This document shows, piece by piece, positions 16,271-24,734 of a stretch of DNA of 64,000 bases. Position 1 is the stretch's first letter. The number at the start of each line of letters is the position of its first letter. The position numbers were made by a program, and so were the translations under genes. A model generated the notes under the pieces. It made no database searches and was not told the origin of the DNA. It was given only the letters and a program-made list of their open reading frames with translations. The stretch spans positions 186,001 to 250,000 of the forward strand of contig NZ_JALGRF010000003.1 in the NCBI RefSeq assembly GCF_022815725.1. The letters run 5' to 3'. This DNA comes from Streptomyces sp. APSN-46.1. Lineage in GTDB: Bacteria; Actinomycetota; Actinomycetes; Streptomycetales; Streptomycetaceae.

Positions 16271-18577
16271 ATGGGAAAGAAGCGCTCGGGCGGCGGGCTC
16301 ACCGGGCCACAGCAGGCCGCCAAGTTCCTCGGGGTGTCCGTCCTCTCCGGAGTTGTCCTCGCCGGCATCGCGATCCCGGGCGCAGGCGCCCTGGGCCTCG
16401 CCGCCAAGGGCACCGTCGAAGGATTCGATGAGATCCCGGCCAATCTCAAGACACCTCCACTGAGCCAGCGCACCACGATTCTGGACGCCGAGGGTGGCCT
16501 GATCGCCACGGTCTATTCACGAGACCGTCAGGTGGTCCCGCTGACGGCCATCTCCCCGTACATGCAGAAGGCGATCGTCGCGATCGAGGACTCGCGTTTC
16601 TACGAGCACGGCGCGGTCGACCTCAAGGGCATCCTGCGCGCGGTCAACCGCAACGCGCAGGAAGGCGGTGCCGCCCAGGGCGCGTCCACGCTCACCCAGC
16701 AGTACGTGAAGAACGTCTTCGTCGAGGAGGCCGGCGACGACGAGACGAAGGTGCGCGAGGCACAGGAGAAGAGCCTCGGGCGCAAGATCCGCGAGCTGAA
16801 GTACTCGATCCAGGTCGAGGAGGAACTCGGGAAGAAGAAGATCCTCGAGAACTACCTCAACATCACGTACTTCGGCCAGCAGGCGTACGGAATCGAGTCC
16901 GCCGCGCAGCGCTACTTCAGCAAGCCGGCCAAGGACCTGACCCTGGACGAGTCGGCGCTGCTCGCCGGCCTCGTACAGTCGCCGAGCCGGTACGACCCGG
17001 TGAACGACGCCCAGGAGGCGATGAAGCGCCGGAACATCGTCCTCCAGCGGATGGCCGACGTGAAGGACATCTCGCAGGCGGAGGCGGACGCCGCGAAGGC
17101 CCAGCCGGTCCAGCTGAAGGTGACCAGGCCGAAGAACGGCTGCATCACCGCGGTCAAGGGCGCGGGCTTCTTCTGCGACTACGTCCGCAACTCCTTCCTG
17201 ACCGACGCGGTGTTCGGCAAGACGCGCGAGGAGCGGGCGAAGCTCTGGAACCAGGGCGGTCTGACGATCCGTACGACCCTGGACCCGCAGTCGCAGGAGG
17301 CCACCAACGCCTCGATCAAGGACCACGTCTACCAGGAAGACTCGATCGCGACGGCCATGACCATGGTCCAGCCGGGCACCGGCCGGGTGCTGGCGATGGG
17401 CCAGTCGAAGCCGTACGGCTTCGGGAAGAACGAGACCCAGATCAACTACTCCGTCGACAAGCGGATGGGCGGCTCCAACTTCGGCTTCCAGGTCGGCTCG
17501 ACGTTCAAGCCGTTCATCGCGGCCGCCGCCCTGGAGCAGGGCACGCCGGCGACCAAGGTGTACTCGGCGCCGAACAAGATGGAGTACCCGTCCCCGATCG
17601 CCCGCTGCGACGGTACGCAGTACCAAAACAGCAAGCGCAAGCCCGAGACGGCGGAGAACGAGACCGAGGACGAGTTCGGCCCCTACGCGCTGAGGACCGC
17701 GATGGAGAAGTCGATCAACACCTACTTCGTGCAGATGATCCACGATGTGGGGCTCTGCCCGGTCACCGAGATGACGCAGAAGCTGGGCGTGATCCCGGCG
17801 AGCGGCGTGAAGCTGCCCGAGTCGCCGTCCATCGCGCTCGGTTCGGCCGAGTTGTCGCCGCTGACGATGGCCAACGCGTACGCCACGTTCGCCAACCGGG
17901 GCGTCTACTGCACCCCGGTGGCCATCGAATCGATCACCGATGGGCACGGCAAGGCGCTGTCGGTGCCGAAGTCCAAGTGCGAGCGGGCGATGTCGGAGAC
18001 GACGGCCGACACCATCAACACGCTGCTGCGCGGTGTGGTCGACTCCGGTACCGGTGAGCGGGCCGGGCTGACCGACCGCGACAGCGCGGGCAAGACGGGT
18101 ACGACGGACTCCCGGCACAACGCCTGGTTCGTCGGCTACACCCCGAACCTGTCGGGCGCGGTGTGGGTCGGCTCGGGCGGTGCGAAGAAGATCTCGATGG
18201 AGCGCATCACCATCGGCGGGCAGTACTACCCCAAGGTCTTCGGTGGTGGCCTGCCCGGCCCCATCTGGAAGGACGCGGTCACGGACGCCCTGTCCGGGCG
18301 GGAGGCGCCGAGCTTCAGCTCGGTGCACATCGCCGAGCCGGCGACGCCGAGCGGGGGCGGCAGGCCCACGAACCCGAGCCCGAACAAGCCCGTCAAGCCC
18401 GGGAAGCCGGGCGGTGACGTCAAGCCCGGCGGCCGGCCGGGAGGCGCGACCAACGCCGGGACCACGAGCGGCACCACGGGCGGCGTGACCGGCGGCGCGA
18501 CCGGCGGAACGGGCGGGAACCCCTTCCCCGGATTCACGGTCGAGCCCGGCCTGATCGGCGGGCGCGACACCCAGTAG
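16271..18577 (+). CDS. Class A penicillin-binding protein (transglycosylase/transpeptidase)
   Basis: 768-residue bifunctional peptidoglycan synthase. A short cytoplasmic N-terminus and one transmembrane anchor (about residues 18-45) precede a GT51 glycosyltransferase domain with catalytic Glu in AIEDSRFYEHGAVD (E106) and STLTQQYVKN. The transpeptidase domain has SxxK in GSTFKPF (S410/K413), SxN in EKSINTY (S481-N483) and KTG in SAGKTGTTD (608-610). All catalytic motifs are intact. The last 90 residues are a Gly/Pro/Thr-rich, low-complexity tail outside the membrane, common in actinobacterial PBPs. Transcription ends at a very stable hairpin shared with the converging yqeY-like gene. Confidence 0.95.
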   Translation: MGKKRSGGGLTGPQQAAKFLGVSVLSGVVLAGIAIPGAGALGLAAKGTVEGFDEIPANLKTPPLSQRTTILDAEGGLIATVYSRDRQVVPLTAISPYMQKAIVAIEDSRFYEHGAVDLKGILRAVNRNAQEGGAAQGASTLTQQYVKNVFVEEAGDDETKVREAQEKSLGRKIRELKYSIQVEEELGKKKILENYLNITYFGQQAYGIESAAQRYFSKPAKDLTLDESALLAGLVQSPSRYDPVNDAQEAMKRRNIVLQRMADVKDISQAEADAAKAQPVQLKVTRPKNGCITAVKGAGFFCDYVRNSFLTDAVFGKTREERAKLWNQGGLTIRTTLDPQSQEATNASIKDHVYQEDSIATAMTMVQPGTGRVLAMGQSKPYGFGKNETQINYSVDKRMGGSNFGFQVGSTFKPFIAAAALEQGTPATKVYSAPNKMEYPSPIARCDGTQYQNSKRKPETAENETEDEFGPYALRTAMEKSINTYFVQMIHDVGLCPVTEMTQKLGVIPASGVKLPESPSIALGSAELSPLTMANAYATFANRGVYCTPVAIESITDGHGKALSVPKSKCERAMSETTADTINTLLRGVVDSGTGERAGLTDRDSAGKTGTTDSRHNAWFVGYTPNLSGAVWVGSGGAKKISMERITIGGQYYPKVFGGGLPGPIWKDAVTDALSGREAPSFSSVHIAEPATPSGGGRPTNPSPNKPVKPGKPGGDVKPGGRPGGATNAGTTSGTTGGVTGGATGGTGGNPFPGFTVEPGLIGGRDTQ

Positions 18578-18588
18578 GGGACATGAGA

Positions 18589-18641
18589 AAAGAGGGAAGG
18601 GAGGGACCCGGGCCGCGCCCGGGTCCCTCCCTTCCCTCTTT
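18589..18641. terminator. Bidirectional terminator, 25-bp perfect stem
   Basis: Perfect inverted repeat 18589-18613 / 18617-18641 with a 3-nt loop. A-rich on the left and T-rich on the right, so it can terminate both converging genes (PBP and the YqeY-like gene). Confidence 0.92.
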
Positions 18642-18647
18642 CGCGTA

Positions 18648-19109
18648 CTAGGACAGCAGCTGCTTGACGACGGCGGCGACGCGGCCGCCCTCCGCCAGCC
18701 CGGCCACCTTCGGGTTCACGATCTTCATGACGGCGCCCATGGCCCGCGGCCCCTCGGCACCCGCCGCCTTGGCCTCCTCGACCGCCTGCGCCACGATCGC
18801 GCGGAGCTCGTCGTCGGTGAGCTGCTTGGGGAGGTACGTGTCGAGGAACTCGCCCTCCGCGGTCTCCCGCGCGGCCTGCTCGGGACGGCCTCCCTGGGCG
18901 AAGGCCTCCGCGGCCTCGCGGCGCTTCTTCGCCTCCTTGGCGATCACCTTGAGGACTTCCTCGTCGGAGAGCACGCGTGCCTGCTTGCCCGCGACCTCCT
19001 CCTTGGTGATGGCGGCGAGGGTCAGTCGGAGCGTGGACGAGTGCAGCTCGTCACGCGCCTTGATGGCGGTGGTGAGGTCTTCCTGGAGCTTGGCCTTGAG
19101 CGTGGTCAT
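18648..19109 (-). CDS. GatB/YqeY domain protein
   Basis: 153 residues matching the YqeY family: TLRLTLAAITKEEV near the N-terminus, then a helical region KEAKKRREAAEAF, then LPKQLTDDEL and MGAVMKIVNPKV. The C-terminal part resembles the tail domain of GatB and GatE, which contact tRNA in amidotransferases. As a stand-alone protein its role is not established; an RNA-binding function is inference. It converges on the PBP gene. Confidence 0.92.
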   Translation of the reverse strand: MTTLKAKLQEDLTTAIKARDELHSSTLRLTLAAITKEEVAGKQARVLSDEEVLKVIAKEAKKRREAAEAFAQGGRPEQAARETAEGEFLDTYLPKQLTDDELRAIVAQAVEEAKAAGAEGPRAMGAVMKIVNPKVAGLAEGGRVAAVVKQLLS

Positions 19110-19177
19110 GGACCTGAGTCTGCCAGGTACGGGGCGGGTGGCGCCCGCCGGTTTCCCCGGTCTGCGACGATGGGGCC

Positions 19178-20116
19178 ATGCGCGCGCGTTACGGAGTACC
19201 CCTGAAGGTCACCGCCGGAATCGCGGCGGTGGGGGCCGCAGGTCTGGCCTATGCCGCCGGTTTCGAGGCGAGGTCGTTCCGCCTGCGCCGGGTGACGGTG
19301 CCGGTGCTGCCCCAGGGGATGCGCCCGCTGCGCATACTCCAGGTCTCGGACATCCACATGGTCAGCGGCCAGCGCAAGAAGCGGGCCTGGCTGCAGTCGC
19401 TCGCCGGGCTGCGCCCGGACTTCGTCGTGAACACCGGCGACAACCTCTCCGACACGGAGGGCGTGCCCGAGGTGCTCGACGCCCTCGGTCCGCTGATGGA
19501 GTTCCCGGGCGCGTACGTGTTCGGGTCGAACGACTATTACGGGCCGCGGCTGCGCAACCCCGGGCGCTACCTCATCGAGAGGGCCCAGGGCCGGCACGGT
19601 CTGAACGGCAACAAGCCGGTCGTCGGCGCCGTCCACAACCCGTGGGAGGAGATCCGGGACGCCTTCGACACGGCGGGCTGGCTGAACCTCACCAACACGC
19701 GGGCGCGGATGAAGCTGGAAGGGCTGGAGCTGGCCTTCACCGGCCTGGACGACCCGCACATCAAGCGCGACCGGTACGAGAAGGTCGCGGGCGGCCCCGA
19801 GGCGGACGCGGACTTCTCGATCGCCGTCGTGCACGCCCCGTACCTGCGCACGCTGGAGTCCTTCACGGCGGACGGCTACCCGCTCATCCTGGCCGGGCAC
19901 ACGCACGGCGGGCAGCTGTGCGTCCCCTTCTACGGGGCGCTCGTCACCAACTGCGACCTGGACACCGACCGGGTGAAGGGCCTCTCGACGCACGAGGCCG
20001 CCGGGAACCGCGCGTACCTCCACGTCTCGGCGGGCTGCGGGACCAACCGGTTCACCCCGGTCCGCTTCGCCTGCCCGCCGGAGGCGACCCTTCTGACCCT
20101 GACGCCGAAGGCGTAA
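19178..20116 (+). CDS. Calcineurin-like metallophosphoesterase
   Basis: 312 residues with an N-terminal hydrophobic anchor (about residues 10-30) and the full dimetal motif set: SDIHM, NTGDNL, GSNDYY, VVHAPY and GHTHGG. The anchor plus the GHTHGGQL block fits the YaeI/YkuE group of membrane-associated phosphoesterases, some of which act on UDP-diacylglucosamine-like lipids. The precise substrate is unknown. It is the last core gene before tRNA-Pro. Confidence 0.88.
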   Translation: MRARYGVPLKVTAGIAAVGAAGLAYAAGFEARSFRLRRVTVPVLPQGMRPLRILQVSDIHMVSGQRKKRAWLQSLAGLRPDFVVNTGDNLSDTEGVPEVLDALGPLMEFPGAYVFGSNDYYGPRLRNPGRYLIERAQGRHGLNGNKPVVGAVHNPWEEIRDAFDTAGWLNLTNTRARMKLEGLELAFTGLDDPHIKRDRYEKVAGGPEADADFSIAVVHAPYLRTLESFTADGYPLILAGHTHGGQLCVPFYGALVTNCDLDTDRVKGLSTHEAAGNRAYLHVSAGCGTNRFTPVRFACPPEATLLTLTPKA

Positions 20117-20220
20117 CCCCCGGCGCGGGGGCCTCCGCGAAAACCGGATTTCGTCTCCGGCCGAGGGTCCGCTAAAGTAATCGATGTCGCCAGGACAGCG
20201 GAAGCTGCCAGGGCGGCGAT

Positions 20221-20294
20221 CGGGGTGTAGCGCAGCTTGGCAGCGCGCTTCGTTCGGGACGAAGAGGTCGTGGGTTCAAATCCCGCCACCCCGA
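20221..20294 (+). tRNA. tRNA-Pro (anticodon CGG)
   Basis: A full cloverleaf can be folded by eye. Acceptor stem CGGGGTG/CACCCCG (20221-20227 with 20287-20293), discriminator A 20294, D arm GCGC-AGCTTGGCA-GCGC, anticodon stem CTTCG/CGAAG around loop TTCGGGA (CGG at positions 34-36), T arm GTGGG-TTCAAAT-CCCGC. CCA is not encoded. The 3' part of the gene is the integration target of the neighbouring mobile element. Confidence 0.96.
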
Positions 20295-20295
20295 C
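20253..20295 (+). repeat. attL, 43-bp direct repeat (3' half of tRNA-Pro)
   Basis: Identical to 35768-35810. Runs from the anticodon loop to one base beyond the discriminator. The tRNA gene stays intact because the element supplies the same sequence. Confidence 0.95.
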
Positions 20296-20311
20296 GCTGT
20301 AGTACGAGGTC

Positions 20312-20343
20312 AGGGCCGGTTTCCTTCAATGGAAACCGGCCCT
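20312..20343 (+). terminator. Element-borne terminator replacing the tRNA-Pro terminator
   Basis: Perfect 13-bp stem (20312-20324/20331-20343), loop TTCAAT. It lies 17 bp beyond attL, at the same relative position as the original chromosomal hairpin that was displaced to 35828-35858. Confidence 0.85.
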
Positions 20344-20351
20344 GCTTCGTT

Positions 20352-20372
20352 GTGCGTGACTAACTGCGTGAC
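20352..20372 (+). repeat. Candidate integrase arm sites, left end
   Basis: Two direct TGCGTGACTA repeats 12 bp apart (from 20353 and 20365). The 13-mer CTAACTGCGTGAC at 20360-20372 recurs in the same orientation at 35657-35669, near attR. Shared sequence in both element arms suggests Int or Xis binding sites. Confidence 0.45.
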
Positions 20373-21538
20373 TACGACTTCGGGTCGATCTTGAAGATGC
20401 CGTCCATCGCGGTCGCCCCGGTCTGGATCACCGGCCGGATCTGCTTCCGGTAGACCTCCTCCGTGACCGCCGTTCCGGAGTGTCCGACGAGTCGCGAGAT
20501 CTCTTCGAGCGGGACCCCGCTGTCGGAGAGCAGCGAGACGAAGCTGTGCCGCAGCTCCCTCGGCGTCCACTCCTTCGCGTCGACACCCTCGGCGCCGGCG
20601 ATGGCCTGCCGGAAGGCTCGCCGGACGTTGGTGGAGTCCAGCTCCGTGCCGACCGCCGAGGAGAAGACGAGTCCGTTCTCCATCCAGTCATCTCCAGCCG
20701 CGAGCCGGTCCCAGCCCTGGTCCTCGTACTGCTGCCACAGCGCTTCGATGCAGCGGGCGGGGAGGGCGATCGTGCGCCGGGACTTCTTCGTCTTGGTGTC
20801 CCCGCCCGTCCGGACCGACCGCCACACCGCGATGTGCGGCGGCACGGGCGGGCTCGCACTCGGGTCACCCTTCAGGAAGACGTGGTCCCAGGTGAGGGCC
20901 CGCAGCTCTTCCGTCCGGGCACCGGTGAGCAGGGCCAACACGATGTACGCGTGCACGGACGTACCGGCGGCGGCCTTGAGTACAGCCTCGGCCTGGGCGA
21001 GGGTGAGCGCCTTCGACGGCCGGCCGGACTGCCCTGTGGGGATGGCGCACAGCTCCACGATGTTCCGCTTCACCTTGTCCCGGACCATGGCCCGCTTAAC
21101 CGCACGGTTCAGGCAGGAGTGGACAGCCTGGAGCGTCCGGGTGCTGAGCAACTGGGCCTTCTGCGTGAGCCACCTGTCCACGTCCTCACCGCTCAGCTCC
21201 CGAAGCTTGCGGGCCCCGAGGGCGGGGATGACGTGGTTGCGGCTGAGCGAGGTGCAGGTGTCCAGGGTGCCCTTGTCCTGCCCGGCCAGCCCGTACATGA
21301 GCCAGTCGTTCACGGCGTGCTCCACCGTGTAGTTGGTGGGAGCGACGGCAAGGCCGTCCTCGTGGTCCCGGAGTACCTCCTTCAGCTTGGCTTTGGCCTC
21401 GGTCTTGGTCCTGCCGCTTCCGCGCTTTACGAGGCGCTTCCCGCTCGGGTCGTAACCGAGGTGAGCAGTGGCGATCCATCGCTGCCGCCTCTCGTCCCAG
21501 TGCAGACCGCCGTCTCCCCTGCTGCGGCGCTTGGTCAC
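20372..21538 (-). CDS. int: Tyrosine site-specific integrase
   Basis: 388-residue phage-type integrase, the length of pSAM2 Int. An N-terminal AP2-like arm-binding region (GLHWDERRQRWIATAHLGYD...) and a core-binding SAM-like domain (about 70-160) precede the catalytic domain. The latter shows Arg in LTGARTEEL (R208), RELRHSFVSLL (R330, H331; the usual first His of H-x-x-R is Arg), GHSGTAVTEEVY (H353) and the Tyr nucleophile in EEVYRKQ (Y363). It catalyses recombination between attP and the tRNA-Pro attB. It starts 4 bp inside the xis stop, so int and xis are coupled; it ends 77 bp from attL. Confidence 0.96.
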   Translation of the reverse strand: MTKRRSRGDGGLHWDERRQRWIATAHLGYDPSGKRLVKRGSGRTKTEAKAKLKEVLRDHEDGLAVAPTNYTVEHAVNDWLMYGLAGQDKGTLDTCTSLSRNHVIPALGARKLRELSGEDVDRWLTQKAQLLSTRTLQAVHSCLNRAVKRAMVRDKVKRNIVELCAIPTGQSGRPSKALTLAQAEAVLKAAAGTSVHAYIVLALLTGARTEELRALTWDHVFLKGDPSASPPVPPHIAVWRSVRTGGDTKTKKSRRTIALPARCIEALWQQYEDQGWDRLAAGDDWMENGLVFSSAVGTELDSTNVRRAFRQAIAGAEGVDAKEWTPRELRHSFVSLLSDSGVPLEEISRLVGHSGTAVTEEVYRKQIRPVIQTGATAMDGIFKIDPKS

Positions 21539-21756
21539 TTACCGGCTCCTGCCTCGCGCTCCAGCAGCGCGACGTACTCGTTGATGGCGGACACGGGGAT
21601 GAGGCGGGCACGGCCCTCGTTGACGGCACGGAGACGACCCGCGCGGATCAGGTCATAGATGACGGTGCGGCTCAGGCTCAGCACGCGCATGGCCTCCGGC
21701 ACTTTCAGGAGGACCGGGGTGGCGGTCGCGCTGCGCTCGGGGACGGCGAGGGTCAC
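21535..21756 (-). CDS. xis: Excisionase (helix-turn-helix)
   Basis: 73 residues with a MerR/HTH_17-type DNA-binding motif: LLKVPEAMRVLSLSRTVIYDLIRAGRLRAV. This is the usual AICE Xis that helps Int excise the element. It overlaps int (4 bp) and the upstream helicase gene (4 bp), giving one replication-excision operon. That explains how excision could be coupled to replication, as in pSAM2. Confidence 0.9.
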   Translation of the reverse strand: MTLAVPERSATATPVLLKVPEAMRVLSLSRTVIYDLIRAGRLRAVNEGRARLIPVSAINEYVALLEREAGAGK

Positions 21757-22913
21757 GGGGTCCTCCTGAGGTCGTGCGTCGGACTGCCGGACAGCCCGGA
21801 CAGGTCCGATCCGGGCTGTCCGGGCCGTTCGGGCTGGTCAGAGGAGGTAACCGGACAGTCGGACAGCTGGGACACCTCAGGGGTGGTCTGTGTCCGGGTG
21901 GCGGTGTCCGGGTAGTAGCTACCGCCGGCGTCCTTGGTGAGCTGGCCGTCAGCGGCCATGCGGGAGCAGGTGCGGCGGACGGTGTCCGCGTCGAGGTGTG
22001 GCAGGGCTTCCGCGATGTCCTTGGGGCGGACGCCGGGGTTGGCGCGGACGTGGCGGAGGATGACGGCTCGGGTATCGCCGACGAGGTGATCGGAGGCCGG
22101 GCCATCCAAGAGATGCCAGGCACCGGAAGCAGCCTGGAACTGGAGGGCGTACTCGGCTTCGTCCACGTCTCGGCCGGTGACGTGCAGGATGCCGTCAGCC
22201 TGTCCGCGGGCCCGCTTGAGGACCAGGGTGGCGTCTGCTGCTCCGGCGATGCCATTGGTGCCGGAGACCTCGGTGAGGAAGTCCTCAGAGCCTGCCTTGC
22301 GGACGTGGTGGACCAGGACGACGGCGATGCCGTAGTGGTCTGCGATCCGCTTGGCGTAGCCAACGGCGTGGTAGTCCGCGTCGTACGCGGAGATCCCCTG
22401 TGGGGCCTGGCCGCGCATCTTGGCGAACACGTCGATGACGACCATGCGGGCATCGGGGTTGCGGTCGAGCCATTGGGCGATGGCCGCGTCTCCTCCCTGG
22501 GGGAAGGGCGGGCACTCGGTGACCAGCGTCAGCCCCGCGGGTGCGGGCTGGCCCCCGAGGAGCTTGCCCATGCGGGACTGAAGGCGGCGCGGGGTGTCCT
22601 CCAGAGCGAGATAGAGCACGGGGCCGCCGAGGACAGGCACGGAGTCGAAGGCCTGCCCACCGGCCGCGACGGAGAGGGCGAGGCCGAGGGAGAGCCAGGA
22701 CTTGCCAACCTTGGGCGGTCCGGCAAGAAGGCTGACACCTTCGGCGAGGATCCCGGGCACGGCCCACTTCGGCTCGGGGAACTCTGTGGCCATGAGCTGG
22801 TCGGCGGTCCACGCCGTCCGGGGGCGTTCCCGCTTGGGCGGTGCGGTGGTCTCGGGCTGCGGATCGCTGGGGACTGAGTACAGGTGCAGGGGCGGGATCG
22901 GGTTGCCGGTCAT
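21753..22913 (-). CDS. RecA-like replicative helicase (RepA/AAA_25 type)
   Basis: 386 residues. Walker A GPPKVGKSW (about residues 64-72), Walker B MVVIDVF (about 180), and VVLVHHVRKAG, the layout of hexameric RepA/DnaB-like helicases with an ATPase core at residues 40-260. A winged-helix-like region (VRPKDIAEALPHLDADTVRRTCSRM) follows. The last 45 residues are low-complexity Ser/Pro/Gly sequence encoded by the same CTGTCCGG octamer array found twice elsewhere in the element, so the DNA there probably has a second function. It starts 4 bp before the Prim-Pol stop; together they make a primase-helicase replication module. Confidence 0.85.
   Translation of the reverse strand: MTGNPIPPLHLYSVPSDPQPETTAPPKRERPRTAWTADQLMATEFPEPKWAVPGILAEGVSLLAGPPKVGKSWLSLGLALSVAAGGQAFDSVPVLGGPVLYLALEDTPRRLQSRMGKLLGGQPAPAGLTLVTECPPFPQGGDAAIAQWLDRNPDARMVVIDVFAKMRGQAPQGISAYDADYHAVGYAKRIADHYGIAVVLVHHVRKAGSEDFLTEVSGTNGIAGAADATLVLKRARGQADGILHVTGRDVDEAEYALQFQAASGAWHLLDGPASDHLVGDTRAVILRHVRANPGVRPKDIAEALPHLDADTVRRTCSRMAADGQLTKDAGGSYYPDTATRTQTTPEVSQLSDCPVTSSDQPERPGQPGSDLSGLSGSPTHDLRRTP
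21787..21866 (-). repeat. CTGTCCGG octamer array, copy 3 (inside helicase gene)
   Basis: Read on the minus strand: CTGTCCGA-CTGTCCGG adjacent (21866-21851), an inverted CCGGACAG at 21823-21816, then direct octamers at 21803-21796 and 21794-21787. Spacing and the surrounding GTGTCCCAGCTGTCCGACTG match the copy at 35.04 kb. It lies in the 3' end of the helicase coding sequence. Confidence 0.7.
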
Positions 22914-23806
22914 GACGCGACCGTCCGGGGCCGGCGGGCGCCGGCGCGGAGGCCGGAGACGATCGTGGCGCGCGCCTCCCGGTCGCCCTGGCCCACCTTG
23001 TGTGCCGCGTCAGTGAGCCACGCGGTCACGTCGGCTTCGGTGAGTTCGCCTCCGGCGACGAGCTGGCCGAGCGCGACGGACGCGACGTACAGGGCGTTGT
23101 TGTGCTCGTGGTCCGCGGACTCAGCCACGCGCTTGAGTTCGCCATTGATTGCGGCCTGGAGCCACCGGGCGTGCCGGTCCCCGCCGAGCACGACCTTGAC
23201 GGGGGCCTGCGGCGGCAGCGGGGCCGGGAGGAGCAGGCCGAGGAGCCATGCGGGGAGCGGCTGGGGCGCGACGGGGATGACAGTGTCGTACGGGGCCGCC
23301 TTGCCGGTGATGGTGCTGCCCGCACCGACGACATAGCCGCCGTTGGCGCGGGTGTCGATCTTCCATCCGAGCTTGCCCGCCGTGTTCCGTAGCTCGATGT
23401 CGGCGGGGGCGGTGAAGTAGAGGTGATGGCCGCCGCTGGTGGTGGTCACTGTGTGGGTGTCCGGGGCGAGTTCGGCACGGCCGGTGTGCTGGTGACAGAG
23501 GGCGAGGAAGACGTCTCGGCCGTGTCGGATGCCGGGGTGGGCCCAGTCGGCTGGCGGAAGGTCGTCCGGCGTCTTGGCGGTGTCGAGGTCAACGACGACC
23601 AGCTTGGACGGGCCGGTGGCGATGCCGATGTTGTAGGGAGCATGGGCCCAGCAGCGGGCGATCCGCGTGGCGTCGGTCGTGGCGCGCTCGGTCCAGTTCC
23701 GGATGGCGGGCCGCTTGTCGCCAGGGATGAGGGGGAAGACGTGCCAGCCGCGTGCGGCGGCGGCCTGTGCGGCCACGGGCAGACTTCGGGGGTCGAGTTG
23801 GTGCAT
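22910..23806 (-). CDS. Bifunctional primase/polymerase (Prim-Pol)
   Basis: 298 residues. Domain of the archaeo-eukaryotic primase/prim-pol family: GWHVFPLIPGDKRPAIRNW at the N-terminus, IGIATGPSKLVVVDLDT with the metal-binding D-x-D, TTTSGGHHLYF, and GGYVVGAGSTI. A helical C-terminal region (about 215-290) follows. It initiates element replication by making primers. Prim-Pol AICEs form a known subgroup distinct from the rolling-circle RepSA/RepAM elements. A hairpin leader shared with the gene at 30580-30882 lies 42 bp upstream, and AGGAG precedes the ATG. Confidence 0.88.
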   Translation of the reverse strand: MHQLDPRSLPVAAQAAAARGWHVFPLIPGDKRPAIRNWTERATTDATRIARCWAHAPYNIGIATGPSKLVVVDLDTAKTPDDLPPADWAHPGIRHGRDVFLALCHQHTGRAELAPDTHTVTTTSGGHHLYFTAPADIELRNTAGKLGWKIDTRANGGYVVGAGSTITGKAAPYDTVIPVAPQPLPAWLLGLLLPAPLPPQAPVKVVLGGDRHARWLQAAINGELKRVAESADHEHNNALYVASVALGQLVAGGELTEADVTAWLTDAAHKVGQGDREARATIVSGLRAGARRPRTVAS

Positions 23807-23845
23807 TCTGGTGGTCTCCTGTTTCTGTCGAAGGGACGGAGAACC

Positions 23846-23886
23846 GGGGCGGTCGCGGTCTTTGGTGAGAGGCGACCGCCCCGGGC
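23846..23886 (-). promoter_or_regulatory. Hairpin leader upstream of prim-pol (copy 1)
   Basis: 13-bp inverted repeat GGGGCGGTCGC...GCGACCGCCCC around GGTCTTTGGTGAGA. A 30-bp core (23848-23877) is identical to 30914-30943. Both copies are followed, on the minus strand, by a conserved CCCTTCGA, a ribosome site and a start codon. Could be an attenuator, a terminator for the upstream gene or a repressor site. Confidence 0.6.
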
Positions 23887-23890
23887 ACAG

Positions 23891-24397
23891 CTACTGGTGC
23901 CGGACCCAGAGGGCGTACTCCTGGCGGACGTAGCCGCGGGGCTGGCGAACGCTGTCCAGGTGGTCCGGGGTGTAGGGGTCGTCGGCGTAGCCGCTGAGGC
24001 CGAGTCCGGCGGCATGGTCGATATCCATCAGGCGCCGGGCGGCTTCGACGGCGAGGGTGGCGGCGTCACCGCTGACGGGGTCGTCGTCGGTGAGGGCGAT
24101 GCGGTCCAGGAGTGCGGCCTTGCGGAGCCAGAACTCGCGTACCTGGATGCCGTGCAGACAGTCCCGCACTCCGCGGGCGGTCCACCCGATCTCGCTGATG
24201 ATGCTCGGCGCGGTGGCGTAGGCGGTCTCGGGCGCCGGCCAGTGGCTCACCGGCTGCTCGGCGGTGATGTAGAGGCGGACACGGTCCCCGTCGCGGGTGG
24301 GCTGCTGGCGTACCGAGCCGGTCGTGAACGTGGCGGACAGGGCTTTGGTGATCTCGTCGGCTTCCGTCGGGGCGCAGATGACACGGATCTCGAACAT
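23891..24397 (-). CDS. AICE hypothetical protein
   Basis: 168 residues starting at ATG 24397 after GAGAGG. The first half has an alternating beta pattern (MFEIRVICAP...RVRLYITAEQ). The second half is charged and helical, with an internal (T/S)YADDPYTPDHL. I do not recognise a family; similar proteins occur between the replication and transfer genes of Streptomyces AICEs. It lies between the Prim-Pol gene and a zinc-ribbon-like gene in a continuous minus-strand run. Confidence 0.6.
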   Translation of the reverse strand: MFEIRVICAPTEADEITKALSATFTTGSVRQQPTRDGDRVRLYITAEQPVSHWPAPETAYATAPSIISEIGWTARGVRDCLHGIQVREFWLRKAALLDRIALTDDDPVSGDAATLAVEAARRLMDIDHAAGLGLSGYADDPYTPDHLDSVRQPRGYVRQEYALWVRHQ

Positions 24398-24408
24398 GCG
24401 GGTTCCTC

Positions 24409-24729
24409 TCAAGCAGCGGGGAGTTCGAGGGTCTGGATGTCGGGGACGGGCAGGCTCACCACGTTCGTGGCCTTGTTCGGGGTCGAGGGTCCGTCGTTGT
24501 GGAAGCGCCAGGTCCCGATGTCCCGCTGCTGCTTGTCCTTGTCAGGCAGGGTGTGGCGGCGGGACTCGGCGGGGTGGGTGTGGTTCCACTCCTCGGCGCA
24601 CACCTTGTGGACCGGCTCACCGGCGTGGGAGCGGAGCGGGGTGGGCCTGCCGCACAGCACGCAGGGCAGGTCGCGCGTTCGGTCGTAGTGGCTGGCGTCG
24701 CCCCAGTCGAGGTACTGGTACGCGGCCAT
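24409..24729 (-). CDS. Small putative zinc-binding protein of the AICE
   Basis: 106 residues from ATG 24729. A CVLCGRPTPLRSHAGEPVHKVCAEEW segment holds C-X2-C, then His and Cys, which could form a zinc site similar to HNH-type or ribbon folds without the nuclease residues. No family recognised. It is separated from its neighbours by 5 and 11 bp, so it belongs to the same operon. Confidence 0.6.
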   Translation of the reverse strand: MAAYQYLDWGDASHYDRTRDLPCVLCGRPTPLRSHAGEPVHKVCAEEWNHTHPAESRRHTLPDKDKQQRDIGTWRFHNDGPSTPNKATNVVSLPVPDIQTLELPAA

Positions 24730-24734
24730 GCCAG